From Prevotella heparinolytica (lineage in GTDB: Bacteria; Bacteroidota; Bacteroidia; Bacteroidales; Bacteroidaceae): 64,000 nucleotides of DNA. The position numbers were made by a program, and so were the translations under genes. Below the pieces are notes generated by a model that was not told where the DNA came from, ran no database searches, and saw only the letters and a program-made list of their open reading frames with translations. The stretch covers positions 1 to 64,000 of the forward strand of contig NZ_SLXB01000019.1 of NCBI RefSeq assembly GCF_004342845.1, in the 5' to 3' direction. Of this stretch, positions 27,599 through 35,341 are shown piece after piece (the stretch's first letter is position 1; each line of letters opens with the position of its first letter).

Positions 27599-28195
27599 AT
27601 GAGCGAAGATAGGTATAAAACGATTTCAGCCCCTTCCGAGGGCATTTACACAGAGAAGCGTAGCAAATTTATCGCTATTGCCTTGCCGGTGCGTACATTG
27701 GAAGAAGTGAAGTCGTATCTGGATATTTATCAGAAAAAATACTATGATGCCCGTCACGTGTGCTATGCCTATATGCTGGGACATGAGCGCAAGGATTTTC
27801 GTTCCAATGATAACGGTGAGCCTTCCGGTACGGCAGGTAAGCCTATCTTAGGACAAATCAACTCTAATGAGCTGACGGATATTCTTGTTGTTGTGGTTCG
27901 TTATTTCGGAGGTATCAAGTTGGGGACAAGCGGGTTGATCGTGGCATATAAAGCCGCTGCCGCCGAAGCTATTGCTGCCGCAACCATTATAGAGAAAACC
28001 GTGGACGAAACAGTGACCTTCTTGTTTGAATATCCTTTCATGAATGACGTGATGCGCATTGTGAAAGAAGAAGAACCGGAGATATTGGAACAATCGTATG
28101 ACATGGACTGCCGCATGACCCTTCGTATCCGTCAGTCCATGATGCAGAAGCTGCGAGTACGGCTCGAAAAAGTAGAGACTCTGAGGTTTGAGTAA
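27599..28195 (+). CDS. yigZ: YigZ/IMPACT-family protein
   Basis: A 198-aa protein of the UPF0029/IMPACT family, start MSEDRYKTISAPSEGIYTEK. The N-terminal domain shows the family signature HVCYAYMLG...NDNGEPSGTAGKPIL near residue 55-85 and YFGGIKLGTSGLIVAY near 105; a small ferredoxin-like C-terminal domain follows. Bacterial members are thought to bind RNA or ribosomes, but the function is not settled. The start is fixed by the conserved N-terminus even though a -7 element lies only 4 bp before it. Confidence 0.9.
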   Translation: MSEDRYKTISAPSEGIYTEKRSKFIAIALPVRTLEEVKSYLDIYQKKYYDARHVCYAYMLGHERKDFRSNDNGEPSGTAGKPILGQINSNELTDILVVVVRYFGGIKLGTSGLIVAYKAAAAEAIAAATIIEKTVDETVTFLFEYPFMNDVMRIVKEEEPEILEQSYDMDCRMTLRIRQSMMQKLRVRLEKVETLRFE

Positions 28196-28269
28196 AGAGT
28201 CGGGGAGTTTAAAGCAACGTCTTTAAACATTTATCCGAAATAATCACGTTAACAAGAAAATAAGAAAAG

Positions 28270-29394
28270 ATGGGATTTAGTGCAACCAAAAGAGAGCTGG
28301 GCGAACTGTACGCTTTTTTTCGTCTGCTGGCCGACGGGACCGTGGCATTAGGCACACCGGATGTGCGGAAGAATATGGCAAAGTCTTGGCCTGTTGCCTT
28401 GGTGCAGAGAGAAGAGCACGATGGTACGCGTCGTTATTACATAGAGGAAGAAAAGGTACGGCTGGTTGGTGGAACAGTAGGTAAGGATGGCGCTTTCACT
28501 CCCGGTGGCAAAGAAGAACAATGCTTTCCTCGCGAAGATTTCAAGGATGCGGCAGAGTTTATTCTCCATTTGCTGAAGACGGCTTCCGGGGATGAAATAG
28601 AGGTGACCGAGGGACTGGAAGCTTTTCTGGATGCTGTCGGCATCTACGATTTGGAGGCGAAAACAGACGATCGCACAGACTTTTACGTGGCTTTCCATCA
28701 TCCCGATGCACCATTGACGGGGTTTACGGTGCGTTGCCGTCTTGCCCCGATGAATCCGTTGCTTGACGGAGGGCGCACTGCCAACTTGAAGCTGGAACAA
28801 AGTGGTGTGAAGTTTGCCGTTCCCACAGTAAACAAGGTGAACGCCTTACCTGAGTCTCCTACTGAAGTTGCCGAACGGATGTTGCTTATTGAACGTCTGG
28901 GAGGTATCTTGAAGTACGCTGATGTGGCCGACCGTGTGTTCCGTTGCAATCTACAGATGATTGACCTCCACTTTCCCCGTATGTTGGCAGAGATGGTTCG
29001 CGCAATGCATCTGGATGGCATTGTCCGTGTCAGTGAACTGACAGAACACATCAAGGCTATGAATCCGCTGAAAATAAAAGATGAACTGATAAATAAACAT
29101 GGCTTCTATGAGTTTAAGATGAAGCAGTTTTTGCTGGCACTTGCTCTTGGAATGCGTCCGGCTAAAATATATAACGGCACAGATTCTGCGGTGGAAGGCA
29201 TGCTTCTGGTCACAGTCGATGGCGAAGTATTATGCTATCATAAGTCGGAGCGTGCCGTCTTTGCAAATTTCCTCTATCGGAATACCCGCCTGGAGAAAGG
29301 TTCCGTGGATAAGGACAAATATGGTTTTCTTGAGCGTGAAAACGGAGTCTGGTACTTCAAGCTGAATGTGAAGATCGGATTGATGAAAAGATGA
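28270..29394 (+). CDS. HpaII-family type II restriction endonuclease, no methylase nearby
   Basis: A 374-aa protein that resembles the HpaII (CCGG-cutting) endonuclease family over its length, judged from memory of family members: ELGELYAFFRLLADG at residue 8, FTVRCRLAPMNPLL near 155, FRCNLQMIDLHFPRMLAEMV near 222, FKMKQFLLALALGMRPAKIY near 280, and the conserved C-terminus LVTVDGEVLCYHKSER...FANFLYRNTRLE. Candidate metal-binding acidic residues cannot be assigned with certainty. There is no DNA methyltransferase or Vsr gene in the window. It lies 74 bp after yigZ, with no sign of a mobile island around it. It could be an active enzyme protected by a distant methylase or a repurposed relative. 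Confidence 0.78.
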   Translation: MGFSATKRELGELYAFFRLLADGTVALGTPDVRKNMAKSWPVALVQREEHDGTRRYYIEEEKVRLVGGTVGKDGAFTPGGKEEQCFPREDFKDAAEFILHLLKTASGDEIEVTEGLEAFLDAVGIYDLEAKTDDRTDFYVAFHHPDAPLTGFTVRCRLAPMNPLLDGGRTANLKLEQSGVKFAVPTVNKVNALPESPTEVAERMLLIERLGGILKYADVADRVFRCNLQMIDLHFPRMLAEMVRAMHLDGIVRVSELTEHIKAMNPLKIKDELINKHGFYEFKMKQFLLALALGMRPAKIYNGTDSAVEGMLLVTVDGEVLCYHKSERAVFANFLYRNTRLEKGSVDKDKYGFLERENGVWYFKLNVKIGLMKR

Positions 29395-29443
29395 CTTTCG
29401 CTACGGCCTTCTTCTGTGTTTATCTTTCTTAGGATTACAATAA

Positions 29444-29704
29444 TTAGTGTGTCCTTCCAAAGTAATTCCTGAATTTTCTCATAACCTTAAGCCCCAATCT
29501 TACACCGTCGAAAACAGCCATGCCGGTATTGAAAGCTCTCATGATTGCATTGGCTTTATTGGTGGCAGGGGCGATAGGAGCCAATATGTCTCTTGTAAGA
29601 TCGGTCATGACTCCTTTTTGCGTACGAATTTGCTGTAATACAGCCGTTTTTCGCTGAGCTATGCTTTCCAATGTATGAGGGAAGGAATTCGAATCGTGGT
29701 TCAT
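29444..29704 (-). CDS. Small conserved protein in YtxH-holin cluster
   Basis: 86 aa with no signal peptide and a helical, Ala/Thr-rich middle (TRDILAPIAPATNKANAIM) followed by a basic tail (GLKVMRKFRNYFGR). It is the last of three closely spaced minus-strand genes (YtxH, holin-like, this one; 8 bp after the holin-like gene). This trio recurs in Bacteroides from memory. I do not recognise a biochemical function. Confidence 0.7.
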   Translation of the reverse strand: MNHDSNSFPHTLESIAQRKTAVLQQIRTQKGVMTDLTRDILAPIAPATNKANAIMRAFNTGMAVFDGVRLGLKVMRKFRNYFGRTH

Positions 29705-29712
29705 GCTGTCTC

Positions 29713-30075
29713 TTATTTATTGGATTTTTCTAAAAACAATCCGGCGATGAACTTTACCGTGGGGTTGATAATTAGTTTTCTACGAAAGAGAACAACTAAG
29801 AGGATGAGCAGGATATGAAATCCGGCAACAATAGCATAGCTTATTGTAAGTCCACCAACTAAGGGGGCTATTGCATAGACCAAGGTGAATGACAGATAGA
29901 ACAGAACCACTACGCAGAGGATAATGACAAGTATGACCAATAAAAGCATAGAGAGCAACTTTGATAGTTTTTCCGTGATTTCCAGTAGGGTATATTCTTT
30001 TTGTAGCTCAAGATACTTTCTGAACTCAACGAATAATTGCTGAATTTTCTCAAAACTTTGATCGTCGGCAAACAT
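29713..30075 (-). CDS. Holin-superfamily membrane protein (DUF1469/Phage_holin_3_6 type)
   Basis: 120 aa with two strong membrane segments (about 45-70 and 80-103) after a charged, coiled N-terminus. This is the layout of the putative Actinobacterial holin-X/DUF1469 proteins, which despite the name are chromosomal envelope proteins, not phage lysis genes. It sits between the YtxH-type gene (21 bp upstream) and the 86-aa gene (8 bp downstream). Homologues of the trio are usually stress-related; that is inference. Confidence 0.75.
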   Translation of the reverse strand: MFADDQSFEKIQQLFVEFRKYLELQKEYTLLEITEKLSKLLSMLLLVILVIILCVVVLFYLSFTLVYAIAPLVGGLTISYAIVAGFHILLILLVVLFRRKLIINPTVKFIAGLFLEKSNK

Positions 30076-30096
30076 AGTGGCTCTGTTTTGTTCGTT

Positions 30097-30306
30097 TTAT
30101 TCAGCAGATTCACCTTTGATTTCTGCTGCAATTTCATCTACCAGATTCTCCATGTCATTCCGACTAAGCCGGATACCTTTTTTGCGGAGAATTTCTGCTA
30201 TTTTATTACGCGTGTCCTCTCCTTTTTCAGGAGCAAATAAAATTCCAAGGGCCGCGCCTACTGCGGCACCACCCAAGAAAGCTGCTAAAACATTCAGTCC
30301 TTTCAT
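30097..30306 (-). CDS. YtxH-domain protein
   Basis: 69 aa: MKGLNVLAAFLGGAAVGAALG then LFAPEKGEDTRNKIAE, the diagnostic YtxH arrangement of a glycine-zipper membrane segment followed by the (L/A)APxxGxxTR motif and a charged helix. The start at 30306 is chosen because the upstream frame (to 30441) has no family features. First gene of the three-gene cluster; general-stress association is known for YtxH proteins in Bacillus. Confidence 0.85.
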   Translation of the reverse strand: MKGLNVLAAFLGGAAVGAALGILFAPEKGEDTRNKIAEILRKKGIRLSRNDMENLVDEIAAEIKGESAE

Positions 30307-30392
30307 GATTCTATCCTTTCTTTTTAAGAGGTTCTCAGTTACAAAGTTAGTATTATTTTTTGAAAAAGAGCTGATTCTCTTTTTTATTTTAG

Positions 30393-30732
30393 CCTGAGTT
30401 TGGAACAGGCGGTTCCTTTTGCTAAAGATTAGGGGCTGCATCCTATCGGGCAGATATTTCTTGAATGTATTGGTTTACAGCGGTCAGGCAGAAGAGAGCC
30501 TTTTACGCCGACCTTTCCTCTCCCTGTTTGACAGCTGCAATCCTTTGTCGTGGCAGAGGCAAGTGTTCAAGCCGACAGGCACTTGTGTTTGACGTGACAG
30601 ACACAAGTGTTTGAGCCGTCGGACACAAGTGTCTGACAGGTCAGGGGCAAACGTCTGATAACCAATATACTTTGACTTTAAAACACAAGCCGCCGGGTGA
30701 GGTTATCGACCAGCTTCTTATCCCGACTCAGG
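30393..30732 (+). mobile_element. ~340-bp non-autonomous repeat element, copy 2
   Basis: This copy matches 48981-49324 in inverted orientation at roughly 85 percent by eye over its whole length. Its ends are inverted repeats: CCTGAGTTTGG at 30393 and CCCGACTCAGG at 30722-30732. Direct repeats TTATTTTA flank it (30384-30391 and 30733-30740), consistent with an 8-9-bp target duplication. It encodes no protein. Its middle holds five 22-bp palindromic units. The gap 30307-30858 otherwise contains only this element and an 11-bp array. Confidence 0.75.
30554..30663. repeat. 22-bp phased array inside element copy 2
   Basis: Five units begin at 30554, 30576, 30598, 30620 and 30642, all 22 bp apart, with words such as CAGACACAAGTGTTTG, CGGACACAAGTGTCTG and the inverted CAGGCACTTGTGTTTG. 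The outer units are the most worn. Confidence 0.85.
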
Positions 30733-30776
30733 TTATTTTACTTTGAGAGTGAGGGACTTGTTTAATCGATTCTTCT

Positions 30777-30854
30777 GTACCATTTCCGTATCAAGTCCGT
30801 ATATAATACCTACAGAGATAATACGGAGATGGTACGGAACAGATACGGCTTTGG
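30777..30854. repeat. 11-bp phased array and hairpin downstream of rhlE
   Basis: CCGTA occurs at 30786 and 30797, and its complement TACGG at 30822, 30833 and 30844, each set at an 11-bp step. The two sets are arms of an inverted repeat: TACCATTTCCGTAT (30777-30790) against ATACGGAGATGGTA (30821-30834), 13 of 14 pairing. It lies just past the rhlE stop and may serve as its terminator or 3' stabiliser. Confidence 0.6.
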
Positions 30855-30858
30855 TTTG

Positions 30859-32112
30859 CTACGGGTTTTGCGGCTTCCTTTGTCTTCTTCGGGAAATGTT
30901 ATTGGAGTGCCTTTCTAATTGTACCTTACCCTTCTTCTCTTTGATTTCGGCTTTTTGTGTTGGCACATCTTGTGTTTTCACTTCATGGGTCGTGATGAAA
31001 GGATGATCTTCTATTACATGGATTTTCTTTCCGATCAGTTTCTGGATGTCTCTCAGATAGGGGAGTTCTTCCGATTCACAGAATGAGACGGCAACGCCGT
31101 TACGTCCGGCTCTTCCGGTTCGCCCAATGCGATGTACGTACGTTTCCGGAATGTTGGGTAGTTCGTAATTGATGACGTGTGACAATTGCTCTACGTCAAT
31201 TCCGCGCGACGCGATGTCAGTGGCGATCAATACACGCAGGCTATGGCTCTTGAAACCCGTCAAGGCACGTTGACGGGCATTCTGGGATTTGTTGCCATGA
31301 ATAGCTTCTGCCTTTATTCCAGATTTGTTGAGGATACGTGCGAGTTTGTCCGCTCCATATTTGGTTCTGGTAAAAATGAGTACAGATTCTATCTCTGTGC
31401 TTCTCAACAAATGGAGCAATAGGTCTTTTTTCTCTTTCTTCTCAACAAAATAGACTGATTGTGATATCTTATCTGCGGTAGATGATACAGGAGTGACTTC
31501 TACCTTTTCCGGTTGTGTCAGCATGGAATTTGCCAAAGCCTCAATTTCAGGTGGCATCGTTGCCGAGAAAAAAAGAGTTTGCCGTTGGGCAGGTAGAAGT
31601 TTCAGGATGCGCCGAATATCATGTATGAATCCCATGTCAAGCATGCGGTCTGCCTCATCCAAAACAAAAAAATCAAGTGTCTTGAGGTTGATGAATCCTT
31701 GATTCACGAGGTCTTGCAGGCGTCCGGGGGTTGCGATCAGTATTTGTACTCCGCGTTTCAATTCGTCAGTCTGTGGCTTTTGTCCCACGCCACCAAAAAT
31801 GACGGCATGTCTTAAACCGGTGTACTTGCCGTATGCGCTGAAACTTTCGCCGATTTGTATGGCCAATTCGCGGGTAGGCGTCAGAATCAAAGCTTTGATT
31901 CTTTTACGGTTATCCGTTTTATATAGCTTTTGCAGAATTGGAATAGAAAAAGCAGCAGTTTTTCCTGTTCCGGTTTGAGCACATCCTAATAGGTCTTTTC
32001 CTTGTAATAATATGGGGATTGATTTCTCCTGGATGGGAGTAGGGGCGGAGTACCCCTCTTCTTGAAGAGCCTTCAGTATAGGCTGTATCAAATTTAAATT
32101 TTCAAATGTCAT
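30859..32112 (-). CDS. rhlE: DEAD-box RNA helicase, RhlE type
   Basis: ATP-dependent RNA helicase of 417 aa. Q-motif [26 protein letters not shown] begins at residue 3 (first part shown); then [11 protein letters not shown] near 45, [10 protein letters not shown] near 97, TPGRL near 150, [11 protein letters not shown] near 172, SATMP near 204, [12 protein letters not shown] near 321 and [10 protein letters not shown] near 351. A basic tail (about 375-417) is typical of RhlE and may bind RNA. RhlE acts in ribosome assembly and RNA turnover in other bacteria. A perfect -7 element (32153-32160) lies upstream. Confidence 0.94.
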   Translation of the reverse strand: MTFENLNLIQPILKALQEEGYSAPTPIQEKSIPILLQGKDLLGCAQTGTGKTAAFSIPILQKLYKTDNRKRIKALILTPTRELAIQIGESFSAYGKYTGLRHAVIFGGVGQKPQTDELKRGVQILIATPGRLQDLVNQGFINLKTLDFFVLDEADRMLDMGFIHDIRRILKLLPAQRQTLFFSATMPPEIEALANSMLTQPEKVEVTPVSSTADKISQSVYFVEKKEKKDLLLHLLRSTEIESVLIFTRTKYGADKLARILNKSGIKAEAIHGNKSQNARQRALTGFKSHSLRVLIATDIASRGIDVEQLSHVINYELPNIPETYVHRIGRTGRAGRNGVAVSFCESEELPYLRDIQKLIGKKIHVIEDHPFITTHEVKTQDVPTQKAEIKEKKGKVQLERHSNNISRRRQRKPQNP

Positions 32113-32152
32113 GTAATTGATTAAATGAGCCTCGCGCTCTGTTTATTTACGA

Positions 32153-32160
32153 CAAAGATA
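32153..32160 (-). promoter_or_regulatory. -7 element of rhlE
   Basis: On the minus strand TATCTTTG fits TAnnTTTG, 40 bp before the rhlE start. No good TTTG box at the expected spacing. Confidence 0.45.
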
Positions 32161-32247
32161 CGTTAACTCTTTAGGTAAATCCCTCTTTATTGCGTGGTTT
32201 AATTATATTTAACTAACGAAGCGGAAGAATAATTGCGCGTTATGGCG

Positions 32248-32255
32248 TACCTTTG
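32248..32255 (+). promoter_or_regulatory. -7 element upstream of the SPOR lipoprotein
   Basis: TACCTTTG fits TAnnTTTG. It would give a leader of about 140 nt before the start at 32400; no matching TTTG box is clear. Confidence 0.4.
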
Positions 32256-32399
32256 TTTCCCAAAATAAGCTATAGTCGGAAAAACAAACTGTTTCTTGAT
32301 AGAAATCGAGGTCCTTCTTGCTTTATTACTTGAAAATTTTGACTGACATTCGGATAAGAATAGACGAAAATATTATTAACAAAAAAACGATAAGAAAAG

Positions 32400-32900
32400 A
32401 TGAAAAAATTAGCCTTATTAGGAATGGGGGCATGCATTGCTCTGGCATTCTCTTCTTGTAAATCGAGCGAAAGTGCTTACAAAAAAGCATATGAAAAAGC
32501 CAAACAACAAGAATTGGCTGAACCGCAGACTGCTGTTGCTGCAGAGGATGTAGCTCCGGTAGTAGAAGCTCCTGTATCCAGAAAAGTAGTGGAAAGTGCT
32601 CCGGTTGGTGTTCGTCAGGAAAAGGTCACCGTAGTATCCGGAACCAATGGTTTGAAAAATTATAGCGTGGTGTGCGGTAGCTTTGGAGTAAAGGCAAATG
32701 CTGAAAGCCTGAAATCTTTCTTGGATAAAGAAGGATATAATGCGATTATAGTATTCAATGCTGAAGCTGCTATGTATCGTGTCATTGTTTCAACTTTTGC
32801 GGACAGAGCTTCTGCGGCTGATGCTCGTGATGCGTTTAAGGCCAGATACTCCAACCGTCAGGATTTTCAAGCATCTTGGTTGCTGTATCGCCTCGACTAA
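32400..32900 (+). CDS. SPOR-domain lipoprotein
   Basis: 166 aa. Lipoprotein signal with lipobox FSSC (Cys20), a low-complexity Ala/Val/Glu linker (about 35-80), and a C-terminal SPOR domain (NYSVVCGSFGVKANAESLKS near residue 85, then IVSTFADRASAADARD). SPOR domains bind glycan strands lacking stem peptides, so the protein probably sits in the periplasm at sites of septal or remodelled peptidoglycan. Single gene followed by a strong terminator. Confidence 0.9.
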   Translation: MKKLALLGMGACIALAFSSCKSSESAYKKAYEKAKQQELAEPQTAVAAEDVAPVVEAPVSRKVVESAPVGVRQEKVTVVSGTNGLKNYSVVCGSFGVKANAESLKSFLDKEGYNAIIVFNAEAAMYRVIVSTFADRASAADARDAFKARYSNRQDFQASWLLYRLD

Positions 32901-32956
32901 TTAAGTAGAATTCTTTTTGGTAATTTATAAAGAAAGAGAGAATGCTCTTTCCTGAT

Positions 32957-32987
32957 AGGCGGTAGCTGGGAAGCTACCGCCTTTTTT
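32957..32987 (+). terminator. Rho-independent terminator after SPOR gene
   Basis: AGGCGGTAGCT and AGCTACCGCCT form a perfect 11-bp stem with a GGGA loop, followed by a T-run. Confidence 0.93.
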
Positions 32988-33039
32988 CTTTCTATTAGAA
33001 AAGTGGATTATTACCCCTTTTTCATCTTGTCTTTTCCAA

Positions 33040-33065
33040 AAAAAACAACATTAATGTTGTTTTTT
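33040..33065. promoter_or_regulatory. Perfect 26-bp palindrome ahead of the surface-cluster promoter
   Basis: AAAAAACAACATT followed by its exact complement. It ends 12 bp before the -33 box at 33078, a good place for an activator or repressor dimer. It could also act as a terminator for transcripts from the left, but a stronger one already stands at 32957. Confidence 0.55.
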
Positions 33066-33077
33066 CATATAAAAAGC

Positions 33078-33108
33078 TTTGGTATTATTAAAAATGTACC
33101 TATTTTTG
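33078..33108 (+). promoter_or_regulatory. Consensus promoter of the YjbH-OmpA surface cluster
   Basis: TTTG (33078-33081), 19 bp, TATTTTTG (33101-33108): an exact match to the Bacteroidota promoter. It implies that translation of the next gene begins at 33151 and not at earlier in-frame codons inside the promoter. Confidence 0.8.
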
Positions 33109-33150
33109 TACCGTATTTTACATCGTGACAGATGTAAAAAGGTTGAAGTA

Positions 33151-34398
33151 ATGAGGTATATAAACTCTGGTATGGCAAAGTGCTTAGAAGCGGAAGTAGT
33201 AGCACAATATGTAACGTTCTTTTTATTCTGTTTGTTTCCAATGATAGGGTATGGCCAGACGGGACAGGAAACTGTGAATGCTTTGGTTAGAATGGGTTTT
33301 GAAAATGTGGGATGGGCGGAAGATGATGATGAACGTGTATATATCCTGCAAAATACGACTTATCGTTTGCAGGGAGTCGGCATAAGTAAGGCTGTGGATG
33401 TTATTCAAGATATGGGCTTGCCGGAAAATAAAAAATGTAGGATTGTTGTTCTGAATAATAATATACCTCAAATATCTCTTAGCTATCATCCTCTTATAGG
33501 TGATACTTTGTCGCGGGTAGAACGTAATGACTGGAATGTCAGCTATGAATTAGGTAACACATGGAAGGAAGCTAAGAATGTGAAGTTGAGAAATCGTTCT
33601 TTGTTTAAAATTGATGTATTGGTATATCCTCAGTTGGCTTTCAAGAATTTGGTGATTACGCAGATTTATCACGTCTTGTTCAATTTGAGCCCTGCCATTG
33701 AAGTTTCGATGTGGAAAGGTATGAAGCTTACTGCACAAGTAAAATTGCCTATATATAATGATGGGTATGGAAAATATGAAGATAAAATTCATTTCGGGCA
33801 TATCACCGTTTCACAGAGTTTCAGATTACCGTACAATGTGTTTGGTAAGGTGGCGGTAGGCTTTTTCAATGCTGATCAATACGGAATGGATGCCGAATTC
33901 TTTCATCCTTTGAGTGATGAACGCTTTTTTTTGCTGGGTAGGATAGGCTATACGGGAATCGGTTATTGGGATGGATTTAAATTGCATTACGACCCTTCTA
34001 CATGGACTTCTACATGGTCTTTGGGAGGTGGGTTTTATTGGCAGCAGTTTAATACCCGGTTTACATTGAAAGCCGAACAGTATTTAATGAAAGAAAAAGG
34101 CGTCAGATTTGAAATGATCAGACATTTCCGTTATTGTTCAATTGGCTTTTATGTAATGAAAGCCCGGAATGCAAGAGCAAACGGAGGCTTTCGATTTCAG
34201 GTGGCTTTACCTCCCTACAAGTATAGAAGAAGAGGATATATACCACGTATGAATGTTTCTGCTAATATGGGGCTTGTTTATAATTCGGGCAATGAACGTT
34301 TGTATTATAAACAGTATAAAGCGGAGGCAAGTGACAATATAATGGAACAGAATAGTTTTAATCCATATTTTATTAAATCAGAATTGTTAAATTTTTAA
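33151..34398 (+). CDS. YjbH-like outer-membrane beta-barrel protein
   Basis: 415 aa from the Met at 33151; earlier in-frame starts overlap the promoter. A hydrophobic segment ending FLCLFPMIGYGQT (about residues 20-40) looks like a signal peptide preceded by an unusually long N-terminus. Beyond it is a domain with EDDDERVYILQNTTYRLQG, then many alternating aromatic/polar strands (FGKVAVGFFNADQYGMDAEF, WSLGGGFYWQQFNTRF) and a C-terminal FRFQVALPPYK. This matches the YjbH-type exopolysaccharide-associated barrels (from memory), as does the gene at 36597. It is the first gene of a four-gene surface cluster. Confidence 0.6.
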   Translation: MRYINSGMAKCLEAEVVAQYVTFFLFCLFPMIGYGQTGQETVNALVRMGFENVGWAEDDDERVYILQNTTYRLQGVGISKAVDVIQDMGLPENKKCRIVVLNNNIPQISLSYHPLIGDTLSRVERNDWNVSYELGNTWKEAKNVKLRNRSLFKIDVLVYPQLAFKNLVITQIYHVLFNLSPAIEVSMWKGMKLTAQVKLPIYNDGYGKYEDKIHFGHITVSQSFRLPYNVFGKVAVGFFNADQYGMDAEFFHPLSDERFFLLGRIGYTGIGYWDGFKLHYDPSTWTSTWSLGGGFYWQQFNTRFTLKAEQYLMKEKGVRFEMIRHFRYCSIGFYVMKARNARANGGFRFQVALPPYKYRRRGYIPRMNVSANMGLVYNSGNERLYYKQYKAEASDNIMEQNSFNPYFIKSELLNF

Positions 34399-34411
34399 TT
34401 TATTTGTTGAG

Positions 34412-35302
34412 ATGAAGAAGATTAAATTCTTAAACGGTATAAATGCAATGTTTGCGTTAGCCGTAGTAGCTTTGGCTACAACTTTTACTTCTTGTGAGAA
34501 AGAAGAATTCAACGTAAAAGTTGATCCTATCAATGCACAGGCAACTATCAGCCCGATAGTGCTTTATGTTGCGGATGGTGTTACTACGGATGTGACATCG
34601 ACTGCTAAAATCTCGTACAATCCGAATTCTACTTTTACCGGTAATCCGGCTTTGGCCGCTACTACTGCAACTGTTTCTGTTTCTTATGACGGAATAAGTG
34701 CTGATGTAAAAGTTGCTGTTCCTGCATTGCAGGCCGGTCAGTTTGCCACTCTGACTCCGACTATTATTCTGCAGAAGAAGACTCCTGAAACTAAGATTGA
34801 GATTTCTCAGGTTGTAGATACATCTGTACCAGAGCCTTCTAATAAGTCGGCTGAATTAACCAATACAACAGATTATTGGTATTCAACAACTGTGAAGTAT
34901 CTTGAAAAATCCGGTAACAAGATTTTGGAGAAGAATATTAATACAACGGATGTGAACGAAGTGGCAGCTATTGGTACTTTCTTTAACGCTCTTCAAGATA
35001 CTTACAAAGAAACGCTTGTTGAGAAGAAAGATGTGCCGGTTCACTCTCATTCGCTTACAAAAGTAAGTGTGACTTATACTGTTGTGACTACGGAGTATAA
35101 GATTGTTAAGAAAACCACTACGGTAACAAAAGCAGATGGCGAAACTGTTCTTGCTACAGCAAAGGTGGCAAGTTATGCAACTTCTACAGCTACAGTTACC
35201 CCTGATTTGCAAATTCCGGGTCACAATCATGCACCTGCAGGTCATGGTCACGGTCATGGCACAGATCCTAACGCAGGTGGTGGTATTGTAATCGCTGACT
35301 AA
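34412..35302 (+). CDS. Surface lipoprotein with His-rich C-terminus (DUF3869-like)
   Basis: 296 aa. Lipoprotein signal with lipobox TFTSC (Cys28) followed by EKEEF, an acidic start that often accompanies surface export in Bacteroides. Residues 35-130 look like an Ig-type beta domain (Thr/Val rich). The rest is Thr/Lys-rich beta structure and ends with HNHAPAGHGHGHGTDPNAGG, which could bind metal. The overall type recalls DUF3869 proteins of Bacteroides, from memory only. It starts 13 bp after the YjbH-like gene and 39 bp before the OmpA gene, so the three are cotranscribed. Confidence 0.65.
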   Translation: MKKIKFLNGINAMFALAVVALATTFTSCEKEEFNVKVDPINAQATISPIVLYVADGVTTDVTSTAKISYNPNSTFTGNPALAATTATVSVSYDGISADVKVAVPALQAGQFATLTPTIILQKKTPETKIEISQVVDTSVPEPSNKSAELTNTTDYWYSTTVKYLEKSGNKILEKNINTTDVNEVAAIGTFFNALQDTYKETLVEKKDVPVHSHSLTKVSVTYTVVTTEYKIVKKTTTVTKADGETVLATAKVASYATSTATVTPDLQIPGHNHAPAGHGHGHGTDPNAGGGIVIAD

Positions 35303-35341
35303 TTTTAGTTGTAGTTATTTATCTTAAAACTAAAGAGAAAG

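Noticed and set aside
29713..30075. Prophage holin
   Set aside because: The holin-like fold belongs to a chromosomal family; no phage lysin, tail or integrase genes are present.
33040..33108. Invertible (phase-variable) promoter for the surface cluster
   Set aside because: The 26-bp palindrome lies on one side of the promoter only; I found no second copy downstream that would allow inversion, and no recombinase gene is near.
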